DNA of 52,182 bases, from IMG/VR virus record IMGVR_UViG_3300006925_000024, positions 1 through 52,182 of that record; one strand, written 5' to 3'. The notes below the pieces were generated by a model. It ran no database searches, had not been told where the DNA came from, and saw only the letters and a program-made list of their open reading frames with translations. The DNA is from a virus. A program made the position numbers and the translations under genes. This document shows positions 12,001-16,328 of the stretch, in pieces (the stretch's first letter is position 1; each line of letters starts with the position of its first letter).

Positions 12001-12617
12001 CCAATGTAGACGTGTGAGTTGTTCGATACCAAAGTTGCATCAATAGGAATAATTTGTTGAGCCACCAAGTCGCCGTTGATATAAATTTCAGCCTTACCAT
12101 TGTTGATACAAGCAACAAGATGATAGAGTGGTCTTTGGTTTTGGCTTAGCGATGTTGCTTTATCTTTACCGCTATCAAAACGATTGTAAGAGTCGTCCAG
12201 TCCATCAAATGTAGTCACTGGGTAAACTTGTCCATCGTACCCATTTGTCTCAGGCTGTGCACTACGAAGAAAAACTTTCATTGAACCAATAGAAGAAGAA
12301 AGATTAGCCTCAAACTCAACTGGGCCGGGAGTATCAACACTTCCTATGCTAAGACGAAACTGACCATCTTTCATAAGAACCACACCACCGCAGTCGGGAA
12401 CAACCCACGCTTCGATAGCCAAGCCATTTCCTAATACGTCAGCAATCATCCCTCGCCCTGTTGCATGAGAAACTATAGACGCTGAACTTTTACGGGTGAT
12501 GGCTGTCTCTTTGTCGTAGTCTTCTCCTAACTTACTGAAGTTTCCCTGTGGTATAATGACGCTATCACTCACACCATCAAAGAATAAAGCGTGGTTAGAT
12601 TGAAGCATGATTGGCAT
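1..12617 (-). CDS. giant tail tip/fibre-type protein, partial at left edge (at least 4205 aa)
   Basis: The minus-strand frame from the ATG at 12617 shows no stop all the way to base 1, giving at least 4205 codons; the C-terminus lies outside the window. The start follows GAGGTGA by four bases (12621-12629). Residues about 8-230 look like a LamG/concanavalin A-type beta-sandwich (EIYINGDLV and VYIGGKGGEFRGVI segments), which in viruses often binds glycans. The rest is rich in Gly, Ser, Thr and Asn, low in Cys, and beta-like. Three related GSGY blocks lie near residues 1913-1974, 2055-2126 and 2683-2761. A segment near 3646-3715 (IQAGQSISGTGI) resembles beta domains common in phage structural proteins. 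It follows the tape measure and a tail protein, the usual place for tail tip or receptor-binding proteins. That role is inferred from position and composition; no enzyme motif was recognised. Confidence 0.88.
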   Translation of the reverse strand, partial: MPIMLQSNHALFFDGVSDSVIIPQGNFSKLGEDYDKETAITRKSSASIVSHATGRGMIADVLGNGLAIEAWVVPDCGGVVLMKDGQFRLSIGSVDTPGPVEFEANLSSSIGSMKVFLRSAQPETNGYDGQVYPVTTFDGLDDSYNRFDSGKDKATSLSQNQRPLYHLVACINNGKAEIYINGDLVAQQIIPIDATLVSNNSHVYIGGKGGEFRGVIEGIHVSSSFSNEMTTRNPSMVGDKTVSLYRFEEPVTPLKDVYTITGTSADSNLTLLAIDSTDAQALADALTGKTITDSSVDFTVSPYSTGDYSVIDRYSTPGTTINHLVPHVPYNLLINPGSINQDSKKPNGKPPERVRLHSIDINNGKLLVSSIHLDFKTTTNTNGLRPILHSTHTPANGANSFVVISADCLIENGTGRPYQPPHLATQLIDRAGQMLIDEGQYEQHAMVYSSRMSTTAVDTNNPFAVAWPTDLDESFQIGHSGRHTLNHVQGHHYLRLMPRANEETLDQQAGNSDILTLTYDAASKGIDSMFPINSQVDYYKDTASFETLRVVNDSIVHEIVSNGLSGADRTLIALGGASATSNDFDPLPFVLKGPVPQDMNNIDANVRKFHLHPSRDSRVALLHVPTLASRGLAPYVEVHYNAIDFTGASMSKTAPMLMIEKTVPASNYVVSSGVYVYDDIATDVAAGNATLYAAGGYIDVGKSKEGNLGSVNFSHSLVGDISEGFEADVELDERLTPANFTASGTVGNTTPQNLTASHTTKAQHDSVFHRILIERVADSGSLTLSSEFNRMTPHTVHGSPSAGQFDIGVTSSASPIHEIFDIIDNVEIKNSPTITHRFFVQPSDRARTNQLQYVYSKRDRPNSSNIATVMFLMGRSKLRGIEQVEDENGRSTLVHCVGLSDVASTRSINELGSGSPDSHVVKEIDPNAPVVSVTLGGVGQGAYDTKPSFDISTLAHLPYSSRRGFSCLATKVRVDLSTSNGTQFIEVSPLNNDSPDLASWGTYPFPKIGRIYLKNGANAEYQSKTGACFLFSDSHVSTRRFLLPNGNAVATFQEWVIGSGLRKDASALSGTQSQDFPLGEIIMGDGHFFIENLQSDGTTVNDRMFQSMDNVSHDYQLGTQFASTRALVEIPLFRGQFFIDKKNNSYPSPDNSLKLHIDPTMTAHTWNPSPVGRRYQDLPPSDRSAYGAYAKSILTNERKNQSNIVNFETLSSAYRVYVSNPTMFPAGDVTTSNTKHFNVDNVLLFRRVFLPSGEWAMYSNNPTTDGYIEIVKEKSYVSKGFISGLVTGTPLIMGNSYDSEVLVPLKGDALNVAADFENRSEYYYDSASVKTQGGNVDYGLRQYVSAVEFKAGPLSNPHAARVQSGRATGTILSVEPIMNGSVYTGFAHLIMSQEDVNKFPSIERQPNDINSDYEWKMGQAHYSLEIGTNTFVYFGEGNKNKSTLVSGGLTPTDSLDTLSSIIVMTKENNATPSYLKNDTLKGEVATLTKYGYDVFFSSDKYNTKLDNTVNKSHTGRAVFYSSPWEITGLTATDTLALSSATKSQLVQANTLYLNVKPNDWIYAEHEIGGSAVTVTLLGQVDYIVEGAIKGNPVTVPAVDSRIHLKAAVTGDNLASLNNMIAQASSSPTSDKVYIRTGCHSMMKNDEEACLNRTWLFPYAQGGLRRGDTVWMNMTYNNPHAVQGMFAKSRGVLNEALVWKGFNGGQGLMATEPRDSIPLENFLIGDSCIETARNFVQHVNKTIELNYTNLGISNPPTIAYLDPYLATEGHARVLLYDVAHDREFVAFQDIHMQVQTSPKAAELGFERLSSSLNVADGTDEIDLSNYSIKYNGGAQNPFITQIDVANGYPSQNKYIREYQHSNFMESAYAHNIANNMSNETLQPVTGIVTRLEPIGATFQHRQNGTGYATATNVATTSINAGGTGLRVNITAASGQITDIQVHTAGSGYNNSRGGREAKVRISGGGNNAVFKVFTTNTSVVNATTAMTQAALYGKAHGHFIHTGYHTGGPLAKKRTLGDSITSRTNNAVAIPYHANKEHDKTRKLFSSNDILIKALMQHRVSKGKSLSLKDGGSGYNNGTFYNVKTTTNGQGHGMTVDVTISGAAVVTAVINRQGDTSYEEGDTIFISDRSLHILPLATANVSGDGKGSFTLFMNRRNEETSTLFDTPDGTRVIPAFLALKGVRSEALDLSNMSETRLQHLPQWTQMDFTRRMTIDLGEVAVRDGITSVEAAATEVVRMINQAAAKKGRTHSNNTNKQYPVKIAGEADFATTGSTHDPVVWWDEDKAFESHDKGTHMGYVRAHLGRVVRDIDGNEEGFSVIIHSTVPGATGRNFAVWLDNSKGQVPYKPEFMIGHGGRFRTFWCLPDELSGENMHPAPMPLNKHGRPFAPITSLRQYTQPDESMQVVASKGEFSNNHDETTTPRLRAVSAHSGSGQNHNTLNTESLEVEGFNTSFTEGLRVGTNAVARINFGGLVSAGIPGFAPDAGQWGFGRKGNDKLANDYGQLTKVSNTDPATSYTGHIPTAQVFPDSIGDSSMYAMRLQDHRGVEHGIRYIYKNIGEKFALDNTLLPKTLENEIVVYFNHKDCSQGGFTIGKHMHGISDPTGRFPAIPDNAALANWRGNLWRGAPAPNASYNTDVVYNTTDKTITVTLYAPYDDCPHHDLLGYMGFPVENGVIHLSDPYNDIGEVSSLSAGSGYGAGLSGAVATGTGDGSGMTLSIDTNGSGEVTAVVITSLGEGSYTNGETITVVGQGGTNATFTFSNSLSGNWGNMFSYTHRTRDNNAGRTGTHVFHGVTGDTYSSQHKIHTHSSTAPKLTIGNYVVGEETDAISALITPVANWTTLVTDELMAAVTAAAINLSDPNEGTTFDCTDMYAADGRTFGEWGITEESISIKAYNTKGNIESISNFFTANLSQDVGIRASHIEYGEVESLKLNGDGVTVGGDGTRPIGDGLIAKGRSINCGYIPSTIIQITTKGRGHNANTATPNIVDSQNNPINTNTWRKNLIGENFIESSGDLILPNLDNPTLKMTNVHSASIMALHSDNEMWHFAKPAGQEASVNHYENGQTHDYTRVDSFGNKTSISYGIETAVTEGQNVNSGGFVSEKAFSQLSDENLRSSKWPSAIPSPAETLVIQKYADKRAYLFAGKRSLGSVHSLPIIHFTGARDGPDNYVPLYFGGGFSGATIDINDGTKNDYSEHNTHPYANGPTGSAGIQNANEVLSSFSTLDCNAIMAFFPATALLKQHHGSINPPVYNKDNILSQDLKRGAWAGVGSTHPNLAPYAAGVHMQVPSPMVLRFAHPTARYNDHRDGVENKTTYIIFGPGQAFPLTQEVTSPINTFEPHPGHAVSTGNTWSRVPNMTNSRPFLPNHIQNSTGEYMPERAATQLAKHRFHYRQVLNWESPVGIPDTVFLRERPENGRNYGNSLTTNAFEHYSTASNFTDDVAKAYAVVQPSRHAMFYGGGMVKNSDLCWHMDNGNHPGGSWMDNQITMNPPRESDSLRVALATGATQINKTAFRVAGTLATRMLYSNDNSSSPDFAAETLVHGDVDHEYIVVDATRCQNGEELACLLGAAINTFPGKGALKAIGGTFMPSMGNSTRQDRYGWLEARTTNIRNDVYGGATPVGTVTGATDVAGHGYSNNVVSTTPMVRTVTAPVTFTANVTSGVAAIAVTGTFPATIQAGQSISGTGIQANSVVASVDSVGGTVTVNPAPNVSNSGVTITYIHNTLGNTASSASNLKSGDCFIDLVVLAGAGVDEQANANRVPASGWLRTEANHDYGGAVSSSVKSSAWASYHSRAFYRDGTDLFCRFYLSNNKLTGLKAFEDGEAWRIYANTSTAFNSTSGSNVGGVTLPHPAVNTTGNPTVGTTVWIWSKSGTIGVDNSASSRFTTYGIGATHFSGIADAIDRTKPVGAVGWHGERYSYLNTLSVDSGFSAGLGAWHSMLGFSPYGGSSSCANVLGHLPHTTPLPNSPESMPPTDIPGRSLTNFPSDGDSEADSVSYGVDDPIAFGTYVVGWADGAQFNNPPVMRDMPEIQKELIHAQGTYSRALLVVAHEGELSLVARKDRDNYTSTGDYLLAGGTTQWDERFHHSDRFVAPANAGPNVEALIADNTAPPTISDYTASGVLDSSPFNAQIHLHGSISADTSLSNAEPCLAETGDLFFDIDKNVGILNHKEAAGIANRNLATDFITNSNPSTQMTSTTHATQSG
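4335..6880 (-). repeat. three diverged GSGY beta repeats inside the giant tail protein
   Basis: Blocks at about 6695-6880, 6240-6455 and 4335-4570 each encode a core of GSGYNN or GSGYGAG, a middle beta stretch with VTAV or ITDIQV, and in two of them a YxxGxTI strand (SYEEGDTIFI and SYTNGETITV). They are protein-level repeats, diverged in DNA sequence, so they are old duplications and not recent tandem copies. Similar modules are common in phage fibre and baseplate proteins. Confidence 0.6.
11928..12617 (-). other. LamG/concanavalin-like lectin domain at the N-terminus of the giant tail protein
   Basis: Residues about 8-230 contain the typical order of a LamG_3 fold: an opening ALFFDG strand, LAIEAWV, a Gly-rich turn, QFRLSIG, a YHLVACINNG strand, EIYINGDLV and a closing VYIGG..FRGVIEGIHVS strand. 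This fold usually binds sugars or other surface ligands. Here it sits at the end of the chain made first, so it may face the tail or the baseplate rather than the cell. The fold is assigned from motif pattern only. Confidence 0.6.
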
Positions 12618-12626
12618 ATCGTCACC

Positions 12627-13856
12627 TCAAATAATCATGTCAATTGGTGCAAAGACCATTTGATATGTGTAATGCTGCTCCCCAGCGCTGTAGCCTACAT
12701 CTAACTTCTGTATCGTGCCTTGAATACCAGTAGCATCGTCAGTAGTGCTAAACTCTTGATTAGCACTACCTCTATTGTTATCAGATACTTTATCCCCTGT
12801 TGATTTGAAAATACCAGTGCGAATCAAAAAGTTACGCACGCTGTATTTTTTACCATTTTCAGCGGTAATCATTGAGTTGTAAGGTATCTGTAAACCAATA
12901 GGATAGTCTCCGTTGAAAAAAGCCTGAGTGCCTGTAGCCGCTATAGCACCAGCGGCGATAAGAGCAGTACCACCTGTGGCTACACCTACTGCTATACCAG
13001 CAAGTAAAGCGGCAGTACCTCTATCTGTGTTATGTAAAATACCATACAAGTCTTGCACTTTATCACCAGCAGATTTGTTATTCAAATCTGTAGCACTCGT
13101 GCCTCCACTGAATACTCTGTGATATGGAGCGTAGTCGCCACCAGCCCTAAATTCTATAGAAGCGGAAGTAGGCATACTCCCTGTTGTGCCTTGCGTAAGC
13201 GTAAGTTTTGAACTACCAGCAGCAGGTGCGAATTCAGATGTCGATACAGAACCATTGATTGTTGAATTAAGATGGCTACCGCCCAATGCTGTGATGATTG
13301 ACTGGGCTATGACTGCTGGAGGGGTGAGTGTAGTGTGTGTGTAAATTTTTGTCCCTGAAGGGCCGGGGTCAGAATCGCTTGATGAGACATTTGATACACC
13401 GGGATTAGAAAAATCACCACTACCTGCTATAAAGAAAATCTCCAACACTGTTCCGTCTTGTTCCGTCAAAGTTAATTCACGAAGATTATCGTAAAAAACT
13501 CGGTCTGCTACTTGATTAAATTGTCCTACTGTGTTATTTTCAGCCTGATTTACAGCAAAGTCAATGACAGCAGTAGCGGCTGTAGCAGCCGATGAGCGTC
13601 GGTTTACATCGTCGTCAGTAAAGATACCTTCAATAACAATAGTAGAATTGACCATATTCAAGTCAATACCTATGCGCTTTCCTCCGAAAAGAGGAATAGG
13701 CATACCACCTACTTTTCGCTCTACACTGAGAGCAATAGAAAGAGCCTGAAGTTCCATAGGAGGAAAGGCTCCATTACCTCCACCAATGAAAGGAACGCCA
13801 TCCAGTAGACCAGCATCGAAGTGAAGGCGAATTGGTGTGCCGTAGCCGTCGCTCAT
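12627..13856 (-). CDS. putative tail protein downstream of the tape measure (409 aa)
   Basis: It starts with ATGA overlapping the tape measure stop and ends ten bases before the giant protein, so it is translated in line with both. In tailed phages this slot usually holds a distal tail or baseplate hub protein. The N-terminal third has strands typical of such proteins (IALSVERKVGGMPIPLFGG, then VNSTIVIEGIF). A Ser/Asp/Gly-rich middle follows (residues about 150-270). A hydrophobic Ala/Gly stretch near residues 285-310 could be a buried helix or a membrane-active segment. No enzymatic motif was seen. The position-based call of distal tail protein is an inference; the open frame itself is certain. 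Confidence 0.8.
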   Translation of the reverse strand: MSDGYGTPIRLHFDAGLLDGVPFIGGGNGAFPPMELQALSIALSVERKVGGMPIPLFGGKRIGIDLNMVNSTIVIEGIFTDDDVNRRSSAATAATAVIDFAVNQAENNTVGQFNQVADRVFYDNLRELTLTEQDGTVLEIFFIAGSGDFSNPGVSNVSSSDSDPGPSGTKIYTHTTLTPPAVIAQSIITALGGSHLNSTINGSVSTSEFAPAAGSSKLTLTQGTTGSMPTSASIEFRAGGDYAPYHRVFSGGTSATDLNNKSAGDKVQDLYGILHNTDRGTAALLAGIAVGVATGGTALIAAGAIAATGTQAFFNGDYPIGLQIPYNSMITAENGKKYSVRNFLIRTGIFKSTGDKVSDNNRGSANQEFSTTDDATGIQGTIQKLDVGYSAGEQHYTYQMVFAPIDMII

Positions 13857-15169
13857 CTTCCTGACCTCATTGTTGAACCACCGCTTGCACGAGAAATTTC
13901 TTGTTGAATAGTATTGCTTAACTGTCTTGCGAACTCACGCTTATTTGTTCTGTCTGTCATTCCTGAAGCATTGATGCTGATGTTGAAGGTGTTACCGCCA
14001 CCGCCACCGCCGCCGCCTGTCATTTCAACAGGAATAGAACGACCATTAGGTAAAGGCACTACAGCCTCAGTGCCGTGAAGAGTTACAGGATAACCACTGG
14101 AAGGCCCGGATGCTATACCACCTTCAGCGAATCCAAGCATTCCTCCTACTGCATCAATTCCTCCTCCAATGAAATCTCCTATAGAATCTATAGCATCTAA
14201 AACTGGCTCAAGTAAATCAGCCACCCATTCAACAGCGGCTGAAAGTGCATCAAAAACAGGAGATATGACATTTTCCCAAGCCCAAGAAATACCATCGGAA
14301 ATAGCATCCCAAGCCATTTTAAGAGGTGTGAGAATGACATTCATAACCGACGACCATGCACTAAAAAGTGGTTTTAGATAATTGTTGTAGGCTGAAACCA
14401 TTGTAGACATTATCAAATCCCAATTATCTGCTAAGAAAGTAAAGGTATCGAAAAGTGGCTCAAAAATAGGCGTTAGGATAGGTGACAGGATATTATCCCA
14501 TACCCACGCCATACCATCTATGATAATACCGAATGTTGTTCCTATGAGTTCTAAAATAGGTAACGCTATTTTTTTGAACATTTTGAAAAGTGGCATAACT
14601 ACTAAGTCCCACGCTGTTTTAAAGTAAATTGTCAACCCTTTCCACAGCGTCTTTATGAGAGCAATACCAGTCTGTATAGGATTACCAACTGCATCCCAAA
14701 GAGGGACAATTAAATTATCCCACAACAACTTCATTCCAGTAGCAAAGTTATCCCAAAGCACACCTAAGACAGTCATACCAGCCTCCATAACTGGGCCGAC
14801 ACTGTTCCATAATGGTGTGATTACTTCATCCCATAATACTTGCATACCGAGTAAAAAGACATCCCATGCTACTTTCAAAGTTTCAAATGCAACTCCAAGA
14901 GTGTCTATAACAAAATCAGCAATTGCCTGTATGACTGGCCCTGCTACCTCCCACAGCATATCAAAAATTGGCATGATATTTTCATCAAACCAGTCCTTTA
15001 TCACCTGAAACTTTTCCTTAATAAACGCTATAGCAGCACCAAAAGCACCAGTAACTGCTGATATAGCAGTGCCGAAAATACCAGCAAGAGTACCAAAGAT
15101 ATTCGCAATCGCACCTGCTCCGCTTGACAACCCACTGAGAGCAACGGTTAAGCCAGCCAGTGCTACCAT
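13853..15169 (-). CDS. tail tape measure protein, short (438 aa)
   Basis: The tape measure sets tail length and is threaded through the tail tube. The C-terminal signature is clear: an FAEGGIASGP run followed by GYPVTLHGTEAVVPLP, seen in many tape measure proteins, then a poly-Gly stretch of eight. The N-terminus has Ala/Gly hydrophobic helices. Residues about 100-210 hold Trp-rich repeats with a period of about 37 residues (LWDEVITPLW, LWDNLIVPLW, AWDLVVMPLF). The ATG at 15169 overlaps the preceding stop as TGATG and has GGAGGA upstream. At 438 residues it is short for the family. Using the usual rule of about 1.5 angstrom per residue, the tail would be about 65 nm, or less if only part of the chain spans the tube. 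Confidence 0.9.
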   Translation of the reverse strand: MVALAGLTVALSGLSSGAGAIANIFGTLAGIFGTAISAVTGAFGAAIAFIKEKFQVIKDWFDENIMPIFDMLWEVAGPVIQAIADFVIDTLGVAFETLKVAWDVFLLGMQVLWDEVITPLWNSVGPVMEAGMTVLGVLWDNFATGMKLLWDNLIVPLWDAVGNPIQTGIALIKTLWKGLTIYFKTAWDLVVMPLFKMFKKIALPILELIGTTFGIIIDGMAWVWDNILSPILTPIFEPLFDTFTFLADNWDLIMSTMVSAYNNYLKPLFSAWSSVMNVILTPLKMAWDAISDGISWAWENVISPVFDALSAAVEWVADLLEPVLDAIDSIGDFIGGGIDAVGGMLGFAEGGIASGPSSGYPVTLHGTEAVVPLPNGRSIPVEMTGGGGGGGGNTFNISINASGMTDRTNKREFARQLSNTIQQEISRASGGSTMRSGR

Positions 15170-15447
15170 CAGAAGTCCTCCCTGTTGAGGAAGTCATAGT
15201 CAAGAGATACTGTTTCTCGACCACCACTCTTTGCAGATTGTTTGTCCCGCTTGTGGGCTTTTTCTTCTTGTCTACGACCAACCATAGCCCATGTAAAAGA
15301 CTGATAGAATTGTTGTGGACTCATTTCTTGTACCTCTTTAATCGAAACTGAATAATGTTTTGCTACAATATAGGCTTGCATTTCAAGTGAGAGTTCTAAA
15401 TCGGCAGGGCTTTCTATTTTTTTGCGATGAAGAAAATCTTCAATCAC
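15169..15447 (-). CDS. tail assembly chaperone-like protein, downstream partner (92 aa)
   Basis: This small mostly helical protein starts with a GTG that overlaps the previous stop as GTGA and ends in a TGATG overlap with the tape measure gene. Two small overlapping frames directly before the tape measure are the hallmark of the tail assembly chaperone pair (lambda G/GT type). This frame is -1 relative to the upstream one and is open back through a run of six G, so it could be the T part made by frameshifting. The GTG has only a weak ribosome site. The chain has a charged C-terminus with Lys/Arg/Gln. The assignment rests on position and frame, not on sequence similarity. Confidence 0.65.
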   Translation of the reverse strand: MIEDFLHRKKIESPADLELSLEMQAYIVAKHYSVSIKEVQEMSPQQFYQSFTWAMVGRRQEEKAHKRDKQSAKSGGRETVSLDYDFLNREDF

Positions 15448-15821
15448 TTGTTCCCGCCTTTGGTAAACCCCCCTGACATCATCTCTCCAAGTTCGTTAGG
15501 ACTCGGCAATAATGCAGAGATTTGTTCACCAATGTGGCCTTTGAGTTTCATCAAGTCATCATTTGACATAACTGGATTAGTTCGCACGACCCAGTGTGAA
15601 AAAGCATATTTGTAATACCCCTCAAGGTTAAGAGACATTTGACCATTTTTGTCAATGTTAAACATTTCTTGTGCGGCTTTTTGAATATCAAAGAAAGAAA
15701 CATCACGCAACCAAACTTCCATGATGACATTAGGGTCATCAGGGTCTACGCTGATTTCGTGTTTTTGTTCGTCGTGCCTTCTCATTAAAAAATTCTTATT
15801 CGCTACTATCGTTTTGGTCAT
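15444..15821 (-). CDS. tail assembly chaperone-like protein, upstream partner (125 aa)
   Basis: The ATG at 15821 is chosen because AGGTGAG lies five bases before it; a GTG nine bases upstream (15830) is also in frame but has no such site. The protein has a strand-rich N-terminus with VIMEVWLRDVSFFDIQKA and a helical second half, similar in build to gpG-like chaperones that coat the tape measure before tail assembly. Near its end a run of six G (15468-15473 on the complement) precedes Thr-Lys-Gly-Gly-Asn-Lys and the stop. It overlaps the SAP-domain gene by 26 bases and the next frame by four. Chaperone function is inferred from synteny. Confidence 0.65.
   Translation of the reverse strand: MTKTIVANKNFLMRRHDEQKHEISVDPDDPNVIMEVWLRDVSFFDIQKAAQEMFNIDKNGQMSLNLEGYYKYAFSHWVVRTNPVMSNDDLMKLKGHIGEQISALLPSPNELGEMMSGGFTKGGNK
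15468..15473 (-). promoter_or_regulatory. possible -1 frameshift site (G6 run) in the tail chaperone pair
   Basis: The zero-frame codons are TCA GGG GGG TTT ACC. A slip back by one base in the G run would continue without stops into the 92-residue frame, reading GTT TAC CAA AGG CGG GAA CAA GTG. The pattern is not a textbook X XXY YYZ heptamer, because the run is in register as GGG GGG, so slippage is possible but not established. Confidence 0.35.
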
Positions 15822-16317
15822 TAGTCTCACCTGTGGTCACAGCCGTCTCTTCAACGGGGGTGTCCGACTCTACTTCAGCAGCCGATTCTTCGGGGGCTTC
15901 AGTCTCAGTCGTGGACTCGGATATACCCTCGTCATCACGTTTCAAGCGTAATGCGAGTTCTGCCTTTGTACCGTAGGCTGGTAGCCCACGCTCTTTACAA
16001 AGTGCCTTTAATTCTTTGACGGTCATAGCGTCATAGGTAAGTTCTGTTGGAAAATCTTCACTGTCACCAATATCTTCAGGAGTAGCCAAGTTTGATGTTG
16101 CTTCATATACTGTTTCTGTTACCTCATCAGCAACCTCTTCTTTGACCACTATAGGCAAAAGTGCAGTAACAGCCTCTTCAATGAGCCCCAGTGAGCGTTT
16201 TTTACCAGCGGCGATAATGTCACCTTCGGTTACACCAATTTGAGAAGCATACCAAAGAGCGTACTCTTCATGAGAAAGTTTAGCGTAGTTTTTTGCTCGT
16301 AGTGCTGGTGTTATCAT
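15796..16317 (-). CDS. SAP-domain protein in the tail module (173 aa)
   Basis: Residues about 97-126 form a SAP motif (MTVKELKALCKERGLPAYG then TKAELALRLK), a helix-extension-helix fold that binds DNA or RNA in many proteins and also occurs in phage virion proteins. The N-terminal 60 residues look helical. The C-terminal third is strongly acidic and Thr/Glu-rich (low complexity). The start ATG at 16317 has GAGGTGACCTAAC before it and lies 11 bases after the tail tube stop. Its place between tail tube and chaperone genes suggests a tail-related or tail-assembly role, which is unproven. Confidence 0.8.
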   Translation of the reverse strand: MITPALRAKNYAKLSHEEYALWYASQIGVTEGDIIAAGKKRSLGLIEEAVTALLPIVVKEEVADEVTETVYEATSNLATPEDIGDSEDFPTELTYDAMTVKELKALCKERGLPAYGTKAELALRLKRDDEGISESTTETEAPEESAAEVESDTPVEETAVTTGETNDQNDSSE

Positions 16318-16328
16318 GTTAGGTCACC

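Noticed and set aside
1-12600. Many plus- and minus-strand frames of 60-120 codons in the left 12.6 kb
   Set aside because: All overlap the continuous minus-strand giant frame in other frames, lack ribosome sites and have low-plausibility composition.
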